A DNA stretch of 64,000 nucleotides from Mucilaginibacter defluvii (lineage in GTDB: Bacteria; Bacteroidota; Bacteroidia; Sphingobacteriales; Sphingobacteriaceae): NCBI RefSeq assembly GCF_039543225.1, contig NZ_BAABJI010000001.1:25192-89191 (forward strand), written 5' to 3'. A program made the position numbers and the translations under genes. Below are positions 52,840 through 61,774 of this stretch, one piece after another; the stretch's first letter is position 1; each line of letters opens with the position of its first letter. The notes under the pieces were generated by a model. It saw only the letters and a list, made by a program, of their open reading frames with translations. It did not search any database and had not been told where the DNA came from.

Positions 52840-55128
52840 ATGAAAAAACGATTTACCATATTGCTGATGTCGCTATCCCTCGGCGCATTCGCACAAAAAA
52901 AAGATGCTTCTTTGGTGCAATACGTTAAGCCCATTATCGGCACCCAACGTATGGGCCATACCTACCCGGGAGCTACCGTGCCGTTTGGCATGGTGCAGCT
53001 AAGCCCCGAAACAGATACAGTAAGCTACGAACTGAACGGGAAATATAACCCCGACGTTTATAAATATTGCGCCGGTTACCAGTATGATGATAAAACCATT
53101 GTAGGCTTTAGCCATACCCATTTTAGCGGTACCGGCCACTCAGACCTTGGCGACTTTTTAATTATGCCTACAGTTGGCCAGTTAAAATTGAATCCGGGCA
53201 CGGCTGATAAACCGGGCAGCGGTTATCGCTCAGCATTCTCGCATCAAAATGAAACCGCCGAGGCCAACTACTATAAGGTTAAGCTGGATGCCAGCAATAT
53301 TACCGCCGAGATGACCACCAGTACACGTGTGGGCTTTCATCAGTACACTTTTCCTAAGTCTGATCAATCGCACATTATACTTGATTTGATGGCAGGCATA
53401 TACAATTATCCTGATAAGCCGGTATGGACGTACGTTAAGGTGATTAACGATAGCCTGATAGTAGGTTACCGCCAAACCAATGGCTGGGCGCGTACCCGTA
53501 CGCTGTACTTTGCCATGGCTTTTTCAAAACCGTTTAAACAACATGGCTTTAAAAAGTACGATGCACGCCAGGTATACGGCGGTTTTTGGGGCAAGTTCAA
53601 TCAAAGCAAAAACTTCCCGGAGATAGCGGGCAAACAAATACGTGCTTATTTCGACTTTGATACCCAGGAGGGCGAAAAGATCAAGATCAAATTCGCATTA
53701 TCACCGGTGAGCATGGACGGCGCTTTAAACAACATGAAAGCCGAAGTACCGGGCTGGGATTTTGATAAAGTGAAAAAGGATGGCCAGAAACAATGGGAAG
53801 ATGAGTTGCACCGCATTACCATTGATGGCGACCTGACCACCAAGCAAAACTTTTATACCTCGATGTACCACACCATGATCAACCCGACCATTTATATGGA
53901 TGCAGATGGCCAGTATAAAGGTTTAGATCAGAATGTGCACAAGGCCGAGGGCTTTACAAATTATACCACCTTCTCGTTGTGGGATACCTACCGGGCACTG
54001 CACCCGCTGTTCAATATTATTCACCCGGAACGTAATGCCGATATGGTAAAATCAATGCTGGCCCATTTTGATCAAAGCCCGGAGCGCATGTTGCCGGTAT
54101 GGTCAAACTCTGCAAACGAGAACTGGTGTATGAGTGGCTACCATTCCGTATCAGTAATTGCTGATGCCGTTGTAAAAGGTAACGCGCCGTTTGATGCTAA
54201 CAAGGCGCTTGATGCCTGCGTGGCCACCGCCCGCAAACGGAGCTATGAGGGTATTGGCGAGTATATCGATCATGGTTACATCCCTAACGAGCGTTCGGGT
54301 ATATCGGTTTCATCAACCGTGGAATACGCTTATGATGACTGGGCGATAGCGCAGATGGCGAAAAAGTTAGGCCGTAATGATATTTACGAGGAGTTCATCA
54401 AACGCTCGCAAAACTATAAGAATGTGTATGATGCCAGCATTGGTTTTATGCGCCCGAAAAACCTGGACGGAACTTTCCGCAAAGAGTTTGACCCGCTAAG
54501 TACGCATAACGCCGGTTTTATTGAGGGTAACTCTTGGAACTACAGCTTATTTGCTCCGCAGGACCCGGAAGGTTTGATAAAACTGATGGGCGGCGAAACC
54601 CGTTTTGTGCGCTACCTTGATTCATTATTTACCATGCACCTGCCTGATAAATACTTTGCCGAAACAGAGGATATTACCCGCGACGGTATTATCGGTAATT
54701 ATGTGCACGGTAACGAGCCATCGCACCACGTAGCTTACCTGTATAACTGGACAAGCAAGCCATGGAAAACCCAGGAACGCGTACGCATGATATTGCCGCT
54801 GATGTATAAACCAACGCCTGATGGTTTGGGCGGCAATGATGATACCGGCCAGATGAGCGCCTGGTACATATTTACTACTTTAGGTTTTTACCCGGTTGCG
54901 CCGGGTAGCGATCAGTTCTCTATCGGTAGCCCGGCAGTAAATGGCGCTGAAGTGAAAGTGGGAAAAGGCAAAACTTTTAAGATAACAGTAAAAAATCAGG
55001 GGCCTAAAAATGTTTATGTGCAAAAAATAGAGCTGAACGGCAAGCCTTACAATAGCCTTTCGCTCTCAAATGCTGATATTATGAATGGTGGAAACATCAC
55101 CTTTTACATGAGCAGCAAACACAAATAG
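52840..55128 (+). CDS. GH92 alpha-mannosidase, secreted
   Basis: The 762-residue enzyme belongs to GH92, exo-acting calcium-dependent alpha-mannosidases (often alpha-1,2). A signal peptide ends around LGAFAQ (19). The N-terminal beta-sandwich begins YVKPIIGTQRMGHTYPGATVPFGMVQLSPET. The catalytic (alpha/alpha)6 domain has WDTYRALHPLFNI, YVHGNEPSHHVAYLYN (acid Glu) and GGNDDTGQMSAWYIFTTLGFYPVAPGSDQF (base Asp). Complete length for GH92. No SusC/D or partner mannosidase is adjacent; it stands divergent from lemA. Confidence 0.96.
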   Translation: MKKRFTILLMSLSLGAFAQKKDASLVQYVKPIIGTQRMGHTYPGATVPFGMVQLSPETDTVSYELNGKYNPDVYKYCAGYQYDDKTIVGFSHTHFSGTGHSDLGDFLIMPTVGQLKLNPGTADKPGSGYRSAFSHQNETAEANYYKVKLDASNITAEMTTSTRVGFHQYTFPKSDQSHIILDLMAGIYNYPDKPVWTYVKVINDSLIVGYRQTNGWARTRTLYFAMAFSKPFKQHGFKKYDARQVYGGFWGKFNQSKNFPEIAGKQIRAYFDFDTQEGEKIKIKFALSPVSMDGALNNMKAEVPGWDFDKVKKDGQKQWEDELHRITIDGDLTTKQNFYTSMYHTMINPTIYMDADGQYKGLDQNVHKAEGFTNYTTFSLWDTYRALHPLFNIIHPERNADMVKSMLAHFDQSPERMLPVWSNSANENWCMSGYHSVSVIADAVVKGNAPFDANKALDACVATARKRSYEGIGEYIDHGYIPNERSGISVSSTVEYAYDDWAIAQMAKKLGRNDIYEEFIKRSQNYKNVYDASIGFMRPKNLDGTFRKEFDPLSTHNAGFIEGNSWNYSLFAPQDPEGLIKLMGGETRFVRYLDSLFTMHLPDKYFAETEDITRDGIIGNYVHGNEPSHHVAYLYNWTSKPWKTQERVRMILPLMYKPTPDGLGGNDDTGQMSAWYIFTTLGFYPVAPGSDQFSIGSPAVNGAEVKVGKGKTFKITVKNQGPKNVYVQKIELNGKPYNSLSLSNADIMNGGNITFYMSSKHK

Positions 55129-55137
55129 TAACAAAAC

Positions 55138-55170
55138 GCAGAGGTTTGTGATTATCCTCTGTTAATTGTA
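55138..55170 (+). terminator. Weak terminator-like hairpin after GH92 gene
   Basis: CAGAGG (55139-55144) pairs with CCTCTG (55156-55161), followed by TTAATTGT. The short stem makes it tentative. Confidence 0.4.
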
Positions 55171-55181
55171 ACAACAAATTG

Positions 55182-55225
55182 AACAGCATTGCCGGTGCAG
55201 CTTTAGCTTGCAAGGCAATGCTGTT
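55182..55225 (-). terminator. Hairpin overlapping the end of an ECF sigma gene
   Basis: AACAGCATTGCC (55182-55193) pairs perfectly with GGCAATGCTGTT (55214-55225). The stop codon at 55203-55205 lies in the loop. The minus-strand exit CAATTTGTTG is only moderately T-rich. Confidence 0.7.
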
Positions 55226-55772
55226 CTGCTTTTGTAAGCAGGTTAATCCTGTTTTTCAATATAGTACGGGCTCGATGCAGTGTAGTGCGTGATAGTAGTT
55301 CGCTTACGCCAAGGGTATTGCTTATCTCCTGATGCGAGTAACCTTCAATTGCGTACATGTTAAAAACGGAGCGATAGGTTGCCGGCAGCTCCTGTATCAT
55401 GTTCATCAGCTCAGCAGTTTCAAGGCGGTTGCTGTTGTAGCTGCTGCCGGTTTTGTAAGCGTCGGTAGCGCTAAAATCATCCACCAAAACAATAGACTTC
55501 AGTTTACGGTAGCGCGATATAGCGGCATGTACCATAATGCGGCGGATCCAGCCTTCCAGGCTGCCCTCGCCCCTAAAGTTGTGCATATTTTTAAACAGCT
55601 TTATAAAGCCTTCCTGTAAAATATCCTGGGCCTCATCTTTATCCTGCGCGTAGCGCATACATACACTCAGCATTTTAGGGGCCATTAATTTATATAATAG
55701 TTCTTGCTCGCGGCGGTTGTTGTTCAGGCATCCATCCCATATCTGGGTTAAGCGATTTTCGGCGGTTTTCAT
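55203..55772 (-). CDS. ECF RNA polymerase sigma factor, orphan
   Basis: This 189-residue sigma factor has region 2 (LYKLMAPKMLSVCMRYAQDKDEAQDILQEGFIKLFKNM, GSLEGWIRRIMVHAAISRYRK) and region 4 (LPATYRSVFNMYAIEGYSHQEISNTLGVSELLSRTTLHRARTIL). No anti-sigma gene is adjacent on either side, so its control is unclear. A perfect 12-bp hairpin overlaps its last eight codons. Possible targets include the convergent GH92 gene, but that is speculation. Confidence 0.92.
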   Translation of the reverse strand: MKTAENRLTQIWDGCLNNNRREQELLYKLMAPKMLSVCMRYAQDKDEAQDILQEGFIKLFKNMHNFRGEGSLEGWIRRIMVHAAISRYRKLKSIVLVDDFSATDAYKTGSSYNSNRLETAELMNMIQELPATYRSVFNMYAIEGYSHQEISNTLGVSELLSRTTLHRARTILKNRINLLTKAEQHCLAS

Positions 55773-55961
55773 TGTGATCTGTATTTGAACCGTCTATGCC
55801 AAAACAGATGCCTTTTTTATAAGTGTCTGTTAGTCAGTGTTTTTATTTTATATTGATTAGTGTTACCGTTCGATAACGGACGTTCGATGTACCCCACCGT
55901 ACGCTTTTTAATGCCGATTAATTAACTTTGCATCATCCGGGATAAAAACCCGGCATAAAAC

Positions 55962-57509
55962 ATGGTGAAAGAAGTTGAAATTGTATGCCCTCCCGGGCAG
56001 CATGAGGATGAAACAGTTATAAAAGAGCTGGCATCCGCATCCCTAAAAATTCCTGTTAAAAAAATAAACGGCGTAAAAATAGTTAAGCGTTCTATTGATG
56101 CACGCGGCCGGCGTGTGGTTTACCGTATGCAGGTGCAGGTGTTTGTTGATGAGCCTTACCAGGCCGATCATTATACCATTAAATACCCTGATGTAAGTAA
56201 CGCCAAGCCGGTTATCATTGTAGGTGCTGGCCCGGCGGGATTGTTCGCCGCCTTGCAATGTATAGAATCGGGACTAAAGCCGATCATCATCGAGCGCGGT
56301 AAGGATGTAAAGCAGCGCCGCCGCGATCTGGCCAACATCAACAAACAGGGTTTAGTTAACACCGAATCAAACTATTGTTTTGGCGAGGGCGGGGCAGGCA
56401 CCTATTCCGATGGTAAGCTGTACACCCGCAGTACCAAGCGGGGTAATGTTAACCAGGTACTTAAAGCCTTTGTGGCACACGGGGCCGATGAAGATATTTT
56501 GGTAGATGCGCGTCCGCACATCGGTACCAACAAGCTGCCGCAGATCATCACCGCCATGCGCGAAACCATTTTGAACGCCGGCGGCGAGGTGCATTTTAAT
56601 AAAAAGGTAACCTCGTTATTGGTATCCTTTGGTAAAATAAACGGTGTTGAGTTGGAAAGCGGGGAGAAGATAGAAGCTAAGGCGGTGATACTGGCCACAG
56701 GCCACTCGGCACGAGATATTTTTGAGATGCTGCACCGGCAGAACATACTGATTGAGGCCAAGCCTTTTGCGCTGGGCGTACGCATTGAGCATCCGCAGGA
56801 AATAATTGACCGGGCGCAATACCACTGCGATAGTCGCGGGCCGTACCTGCCGCCATCATACTACAGTTTGGTTGAGCAGGTGGATAGCCGGGGAGTGTTT
56901 TCGTTTTGCATGTGTCCGGGCGGCATTATTGCACCATGCTCAACCGATGTGGACGAGATTGTGGTTAACGGCTGGAGCCCGTCAAAGCGTAATAACCCTT
57001 ATGCCAACTCGGGCACGGTAGTACAAATAAATCTGCAGGATGTGCAGGGCAGCGATGCCGATCCTTTTAAAATGCTGCGATTTCAGCAGCAGGTGGAGCA
57101 GGCGGCATTTCGTGCTGGTGGCGGTAAACTGGTAGCCCCGGCACAGCGCATGGTCGATTTTTTTGAAGGACGCTTATCTGCCGATCTGCCGCAAAACTCC
57201 TACCTGCCCGGTACCAAGAGCGTACAGCTGAATGAAGTTTTACCCGGATGGATAAGCGAGCGGCTGCGAAAAGCCATGCCTGTGTTCGGTAAAAAGATGA
57301 AGGGCTATTATACTAATGAGGCTATTTTGGTGGGTGTTGAATCGCGCACCTCGTCGCCTGTTAAAATACCGCGGGATAAGGAAACCTTGCAGCACCCGCA
57401 GATAGCCGGATTATACCCTTGCGGCGAAGGTGCCGGTTACGCGGGCGGCATTATTTCTGCTGCTATTGATGGCATCAACTGCGCATTGGCGGCAGCGAAA
57501 ACATTGTAA
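55962..57509 (+). CDS. FAD-dependent dehydrogenase (COG2509 type)
   Basis: The 515-residue flavoprotein has an N-terminal domain (1-80), an FAD motif GAGPAG (88-93) with IIIERGKDVKQRRRDLA, and the family-typical NYCFGEGGAGTYSDGKLYTR and ATGHSARDIFEMLH. The C-terminal FAD motif is PCGEGAGYAGGIISAAIDG, and CMCPGG supplies conserved cysteines. It belongs to a widespread uncharacterised family of FAD dehydrogenases; no substrate is established. It is followed 38 bp later by a DinB gene on the same strand. Confidence 0.92.
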   Translation: MVKEVEIVCPPGQHEDETVIKELASASLKIPVKKINGVKIVKRSIDARGRRVVYRMQVQVFVDEPYQADHYTIKYPDVSNAKPVIIVGAGPAGLFAALQCIESGLKPIIIERGKDVKQRRRDLANINKQGLVNTESNYCFGEGGAGTYSDGKLYTRSTKRGNVNQVLKAFVAHGADEDILVDARPHIGTNKLPQIITAMRETILNAGGEVHFNKKVTSLLVSFGKINGVELESGEKIEAKAVILATGHSARDIFEMLHRQNILIEAKPFALGVRIEHPQEIIDRAQYHCDSRGPYLPPSYYSLVEQVDSRGVFSFCMCPGGIIAPCSTDVDEIVVNGWSPSKRNNPYANSGTVVQINLQDVQGSDADPFKMLRFQQQVEQAAFRAGGGKLVAPAQRMVDFFEGRLSADLPQNSYLPGTKSVQLNEVLPGWISERLRKAMPVFGKKMKGYYTNEAILVGVESRTSSPVKIPRDKETLQHPQIAGLYPCGEGAGYAGGIISAAIDGINCALAAAKTL

Positions 57510-57547
57510 TTATATCAACCTATTTGCCCGTTAACGGTTAAATAGGT

Positions 57548-58042
57548 ATGATCATATCCGAAAAACTTTCGCAGGAACTGGAGAAAATATTGTCGGGCGA
57601 TGCTTGGTACGGCCCGGCGGTTCACGAAACAATTGACAAGATCAGTTTTGAGATCGCTTATGAGCGGCCTGGAAATGGGGCGCACAGCATAGCTGAAATT
57701 GTATTGCACATGCTTGGCTGGACCATAGAGGTTTCTGAACGGTTGAACGACAAAACAGCAACCCTACCCGCCGGTGGCGACTGGCCAGATGCCGGTACGC
57801 CCGATGAAGAACGTTGGAAAACGATGGTGAACGATCTGAAACTGGCCAACGTAAACCTCATCGGCCTTATCGAAAAATTTCCGGAATCAAAATGGGGTGA
57901 GCTTACTAATGATGACCGTAATGAGCCGGGCTTAGGCGCCGGCGTAAATTATGAGCAATTAATAAACGGCTTAATACAGCATCATGTCTATCACGCAGGG
58001 CAGATAGGTATTTTAAACCGGATGCTGGGCGGCGTTGTTTAA
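57548..58042 (+). CDS. DinB family protein
   Basis: The 164-residue protein is a four-helix DinB-like fold with the metal-type histidines His54 (VLHMLGW) and His145/His146/His149 (IQHHVYHAGQIG). The YfiT/DinB superfamily includes thiol-dependent transferases such as bacillithiol S-transferases. Because bshA is encoded in this window, a bacillithiol link is possible but not shown by sequence alone. It overlaps the convergent small gene by 4 bases. Confidence 0.9.
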   Translation: MIISEKLSQELEKILSGDAWYGPAVHETIDKISFEIAYERPGNGAHSIAEIVLHMLGWTIEVSERLNDKTATLPAGGDWPDAGTPDEERWKTMVNDLKLANVNLIGLIEKFPESKWGELTNDDRNEPGLGAGVNYEQLINGLIQHHVYHAGQIGILNRMLGGVV

Positions 58043-58257
58043 TATTCGGCTAACTCCCGGCAATTTACCCCTGCTGAGTGCAGCAGGTTTTCAATATATC
58101 GTGGCGAAATATTGGTAGATACCACCCGTAAAATATTATCACATTCGTCCAGGTCAAAGTTCCAGTCAATAATGGTTGTTAAATTGGCGAGCAGGTTTTG
58201 TACCCGGCTCACTTGCACCTTGCTGGTAACGTTAGTTGCAAATACAAGCACTTCCAT
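58039..58257 (-). CDS. Small HMA-like protein without CxxC
   Basis: From the ATG at 58257 this is a 72-residue protein: MEVLVFATNVTSKVQVSRV, then WNFDLDECDNILRVVSTN and IENLLHSAGVNC. The beta-alpha-beta pattern resembles small heavy-metal-associated domains but lacks the CxxC metal motif; only two isolated cysteines are present. It is the third gene of a run with an ECF sigma factor and a two-helix membrane protein. Function unknown. Confidence 0.65.
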   Translation of the reverse strand: MEVLVFATNVTSKVQVSRVQNLLANLTTIIDWNFDLDECDNILRVVSTNISPRYIENLLHSAGVNCRELAEY

Positions 58258-58276
58258 ATAATTGCAGGGGTTAAAA

Positions 58277-58690
58277 TTAAACAGATGGTGTGTCGGCCTG
58301 TGGCGAAGTTCTTTCGGTATTAGTTTTAAACCTATCGTCAAAATTGCTGTCCCGCCTGCCAAACGGGCGCTTTCCCCAGCCGCACATGCGGTTCTCCAGC
58401 TCGGTACGGAATTTTTCGCGCTCCTCGGGGCTCATGTTTTTGCAGCGCTCCATCATGCGGCGGCGTGCCCAGGGCGCGTTGCCCGGTCCGCTCTTGCCGC
58501 CAAAGCCAAACAGTATCTTGCATAAAATAAATATGCCCATGGCCTGCCAAAAGTTAATGGTGGTAACGTGCAAAATATCCGGCAGCAGGTGGTTCCATAA
58601 CTGCATCACCACAAAACTTACGGCAGATATGCAGGCTGCAAAAGCAAGCGGAATAAATATAAACCTGCCTTTAAAAAAAAACTGTTTCAT
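58277..58690 (-). CDS. Two-helix membrane protein in an ECF sigma operon
   Basis: The 137-residue protein has two N-terminal hydrophobic helices (about 5-30 and 42-62), then a basic linker and a charged helical tail MERCKNMSPEEREKFRTELENRM with flanking cysteines. The tail recalls LTPEQRxK segments of CpxP/Spy-like stress proteins, but the match is short. Its position 12 bp after the ECF sigma gene suggests an anti-sigma or stress-sensing role. No classical anti-sigma domain is visible. Confidence 0.7.
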   Translation of the reverse strand: MKQFFFKGRFIFIPLAFAACISAVSFVVMQLWNHLLPDILHVTTINFWQAMGIFILCKILFGFGGKSGPGNAPWARRRMMERCKNMSPEEREKFRTELENRMCGWGKRPFGRRDSNFDDRFKTNTERTSPQADTPSV

Positions 58691-58702
58691 TGTTGTATGT
58701 CT

Positions 58703-59287
58703 TTAATATTGTGTAATCTCTTTATATAATTGTTGCAGGCGTTTGCGCAGGTGCAGTACGGCATACCGCTTACGCGATACCAGCGTTTGTTCTTTTTCGC
58801 CGGTCATTTCAACTATTTCTGCAAAGGGTATTCCGTCCAGTTCATGCCAGGTAAATACCTGCCGCTGTTCTTCGGGCAGTTCATTAAGCGCTATAAAAAG
58901 CTCATCCCAAAAAAGGCCGCGTATGTATTCGCTCTCCGGCGTTTTAGTCTCGGTTAGCAGCAAGTCCTTAAAATAACCCATGTCGTCGGCATCGTCGTCA
59001 TTACCGGGGGCCAAATCATCAAGCAGGCTCTCTGATTTCTTTTTATGCTTATCGATGATCTTGTTGCGGGCCACCCTGAAAAGCCATGCCCCGGTTTGTT
59101 CAATGGGTTCGGCATTAACTACTGCGCTAAGCTGATACCAAACATCCTGCAGTATGTCTTCAGCATCCGCCTCGTTTTTTACCCGCTTACGAATAAAGCC
59201 AAACAGCTTGCTGCCATACGACGCCATGGTTTGTATGATGCTGTTCTGTTTTTCGTGGGGCATTATGGTTGTAGCGAGCGTATTCAT
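58703..59287 (-). CDS. ECF RNA polymerase sigma factor
   Basis: The 194-residue protein has region 2 (FGFIRKRVKNEADAEDILQDVWYQLSAVV, GAWLFRVARNKIIDKHKKK) and region 4 (LPEEQRQVFTWHELDGIPFAEIVEMTGEKEQTLVSRKRYAVLHLRKRL). It heads a minus-strand run with a two-helix membrane protein and a small HMA-like protein. The operon likely autoregulates, but no operator is visible. Confidence 0.93.
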   Translation of the reverse strand: MNTLATTIMPHEKQNSIIQTMASYGSKLFGFIRKRVKNEADAEDILQDVWYQLSAVVNAEPIEQTGAWLFRVARNKIIDKHKKKSESLLDDLAPGNDDDADDMGYFKDLLLTETKTPESEYIRGLFWDELFIALNELPEEQRQVFTWHELDGIPFAEIVEMTGEKEQTLVSRKRYAVLHLRKRLQQLYKEITQY

Positions 59288-59412
59288 TATATAATAGTGA
59301 AGACGAAGCTGCCTTCAAAACATTTTAAACTTTTTCAATTTTTTCATTTAGATGCGAAGTACCCGCTGTTGTAACATCGCGTTAAATAAAGAAATAAGGT
59401 AATATTAATCGC

Positions 59413-59448
59413 ACAAAAAATGCCGGTGTTCAGGCGAACGCCGGCATT
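59413..59448 (-). terminator. Intrinsic terminator for the secreted hypothetical gene
   Basis: AATGCCGGTGTTC (59419-59431) pairs with GAACGCCGGCATT (59436-59448) with one wobble and a 4-base loop. The minus-strand exit has six T. Confidence 0.88.
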
Positions 59449-59469
59449 ATATATATCCTGATTTAACTT

Positions 59470-60015
59470 TTAAAAGCCTTTTAGCTTGGTATTAGCTTGG
59501 CTTAATACTTCTTTCAATTTTTTCAGATCAGATTTCCCTAAGTATGCTTTAGAACGGCTTTCGCCCGATTGCAGTTGCAGCGTAAGAAAGCAATCTACCT
59601 TATCGCTTAAAAATTCATTCGTATAACCGGTGGTTACGGTAAAGCCACCTTCAGCCGAAAAGCAGCACACCTTCGGGTCATTAGTTGAGCGTTTATATTG
59701 ATCTGAAATCAAGTTATCTACCACTTCTTGCAAGCGCACCAGTTCATCCTGGCTGAGTGTAGCGCTATATAGCCGCCTCGAACTGCCGGAGCCTAACCGC
59801 GCGGATATGCTGACCGTGTTACCCTCCGCCCCGTTCGACTGCACTATGGCAACAGATAATCCGCGTACTTTGTCGACGTCGTATTTCGTACGTTTTATCT
59901 CCACTGACGATGACTCCGCAGGATAAATGTTGCTTACAAGCTGAAAAGTATCGCTTTGTGCAATAGCATTATGTGTAATGAACAGGATTAAGGCGGTATA
60001 AAAGGCTTTTCTCAT
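59470..60015 (-). CDS. Secreted hypothetical protein
   Basis: The 181-residue protein has a signal peptide (MRKAFYTALILFITHNAIAQS). The mature part is a mixed alpha/beta fold with KVCCFSAEGGFTVTTGY (vicinal cysteines) and a basic helical end. I recognise no family. It is transcribed alone and ends in a strong terminator. Probably periplasmic. Confidence 0.75.
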   Translation of the reverse strand: MRKAFYTALILFITHNAIAQSDTFQLVSNIYPAESSSVEIKRTKYDVDKVRGLSVAIVQSNGAEGNTVSISARLGSGSSRRLYSATLSQDELVRLQEVVDNLISDQYKRSTNDPKVCCFSAEGGFTVTTGYTNEFLSDKVDCFLTLQLQSGESRSKAYLGKSDLKKLKEVLSQANTKLKGF

Positions 60016-60170
60016 AGTGATAGGCTTCTGATTATCACAAACATAGAATTAACTTTTGGCATTTGAAAGCTTATTAGTTAAATATTTTACAATTGGTTAA
60101 ATTTTTGATTGGTTGAATGTGACTATGTCTATCGAAACAATACGGCACCGAAGCCCGTTAAATTTAAGTT

Positions 60171-60536
60171 ATGGCAAATAAGAAGACATTGATATTAGGC
60201 GCTACCCCCGATCCGGGGCGATACGCTTACCTGGCTGCGAACCGGTTAGTAAGCCACGGGCACAGCATTGTAAATGTGGGATCAAAGCGTGGCGAGGTTG
60301 CCGGTGTAGCTATTGAAAAGCCGGAGCAGATTCACCATGATATTGATACCATTACCTTATATGTAGGTACTAATAACCTGCCGCCGTTATATGATTATAT
60401 ATTGGAGACCCATCCGCAGCGCATAATATTTAATCCGGGTACCGAGAATGGCGAGTTGCGTCGCAAAGCTGAAGCGCAGGGTATTGAAACCATATACGCC
60501 TGTACGCTGGTGATGTTATCTACAGGACAGTATTAA
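60171..60536 (+). CDS. CoA-binding domain protein (YccU type)
   Basis: The 121-residue Rossmann-like protein begins KKTLILGATPDPGRYAYLAANRLVSHGHSIVNVG, the CoA-binding domain signature, and ends IIFNPGTENGELRRKAEAQGIETIYACTLVML. Small single-domain members are widespread with unknown roles. Its stop overlaps the convergent CinA-like gene by 4 bases. Confidence 0.9.
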   Translation: MANKKTLILGATPDPGRYAYLAANRLVSHGHSIVNVGSKRGEVAGVAIEKPEQIHHDIDTITLYVGTNNLPPLYDYILETHPQRIIFNPGTENGELRRKAEAQGIETIYACTLVMLSTGQY

Positions 60537-61018
60537 TCCAATTTATTTACTTCATCCATCAGCAATTCAGCTACACATCTAACCGTCTGATGAATAATAT
60601 CTTCGGCGGTGCCTTTAAATTCCCTGCGATAAGGGATGTGTTTATCCTGTATGATCATATGTACAAATATCGTCCCTACAGGTTTGTCCTGAGTCTCGCT
60701 GCCCCCCGCTGTGGTAAGGCCGGTAACGCCTATATGAATATCGGCTTTAATAAGCGCTTTCAGCTTCTCTGCAATTTCACTGGTCACCTCAGCCGACTCG
60801 GGCGTATATTTTTTAATAAGGTCCTTCGGCACCTTTAACAGGTACTCTTTTATAGCAGCATCATAACAAACAACACCACCTTTAAGTATTTTGCCTGAAT
60901 CCGGCGCGAGGGCAAACTCTGAACATAGCCACCCGGCAGTTGCACTTTCGGCAAAAGCGATGGTCAATCCTTTCTCGGCAAGCAGCTTTCCGCATTCGGT
61001 AATTTTTGTTTCAGCCAT
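60533..61018 (-). CDS. CinA C-terminal domain protein (nicotinamide-nucleotide amidase family)
   Basis: The 161-residue protein is the stand-alone CinA C-terminal (PncC) domain: AFAESATAGWLCSEFALAPDSGKILKGGVVCYD and IGVTGLTTAGGSETQDKPVGTIFVHM. Family members deamidate nicotinamide mononucleotide in pyridine-nucleotide salvage. The CinA N-terminal domain is absent. It lies 9 bases after the duplicated membrane protein gene, so they may share a transcript. Confidence 0.9.
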   Translation of the reverse strand: MAETKITECGKLLAEKGLTIAFAESATAGWLCSEFALAPDSGKILKGGVVCYDAAIKEYLLKVPKDLIKKYTPESAEVTSEIAEKLKALIKADIHIGVTGLTTAGGSETQDKPVGTIFVHMIIQDKHIPYRREFKGTAEDIIHQTVRCVAELLMDEVNKLD

Positions 61019-61027
61019 AGTAATAAT

Positions 61028-61687
61028 TTATTTGCCCGTTTCCATGTGGGGGGCATCCACCGGTTTTGATTCCGGCGAGCCCTTTTGTCGTAAAAAAATG
61101 GTGAGTATAACTATTGATGCCACCGATAAAAACTCGCTCTGCCAGTTTTGAAAAGTTTCAAACCAAAAAAGCGGCTCGGTAACAAACTGGCCTAAACTTT
61201 CAGTTGGTAAACCTTTTAATATCTGCTGTTCATTATTATCCTGCCAGCTACCATACAAATGCAACCCCCAGCTTATAAAAAACAACGTAAAAAAGGCTAT
61301 GGATAAAGAATGGCTATACAGTCTGAGTATAAAACCACCCTTATTAACGGGTCCGGGCGCGTCGGGCCCCGGCACCGGCTCGCGGTCAACCTCTTCCGGC
61401 TCATCAATCTTTTTTGATTCCGCTGATCCACGTTGGCGAAGGCCTACGGTGAGCAATACATAAAGTGCCATCTGTAAAAATTCACTCTGAAAGTTTTCAA
61501 AGGTGGCGGATATGAAATGGCCTGATTGCAGGTATTCCGTAAAGGTTTCCGGCTGCCCGCCATCTTCCATTATTTCTTTATTATTTTCTTTCCAGCCGGT
61601 AAAGGCTTGTGCTATCAGTGTAAATAAAAATAGCGAAACAAAAACTATGCTCAGGCTATTACGATAAAAAAAGCTGCGCTTTTTCAT
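61028..61687 (-). CDS. Duplicated DUF6766-like membrane protein
   Basis: The 219-residue protein contains two copies of one unit. Each has NSLSI/SHSLSI helix starts, a W-x2-NN motif (WKENN, WQDNN), and a second helix followed by LRQRGSAESK or LRQKGSPESK. Four transmembrane helices result, two per unit, joined by a Pro/Glu-rich linker. Assignment to DUF6766 is from memory. Function unknown. It is followed by the CinA-like gene. Confidence 0.8.
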   Translation of the reverse strand: MKKRSFFYRNSLSIVFVSLFLFTLIAQAFTGWKENNKEIMEDGGQPETFTEYLQSGHFISATFENFQSEFLQMALYVLLTVGLRQRGSAESKKIDEPEEVDREPVPGPDAPGPVNKGGFILRLYSHSLSIAFFTLFFISWGLHLYGSWQDNNEQQILKGLPTESLGQFVTEPLFWFETFQNWQSEFLSVASIVILTIFLRQKGSPESKPVDAPHMETGK

Positions 61688-61774
61688 TACTTAACGGTTA
61701 TGTGGAATGATAACCGTCTAATTCCTGAAATGTTTAAGTGTGTTTTCTTTCTAAGAAAATATTATCATCTGATT

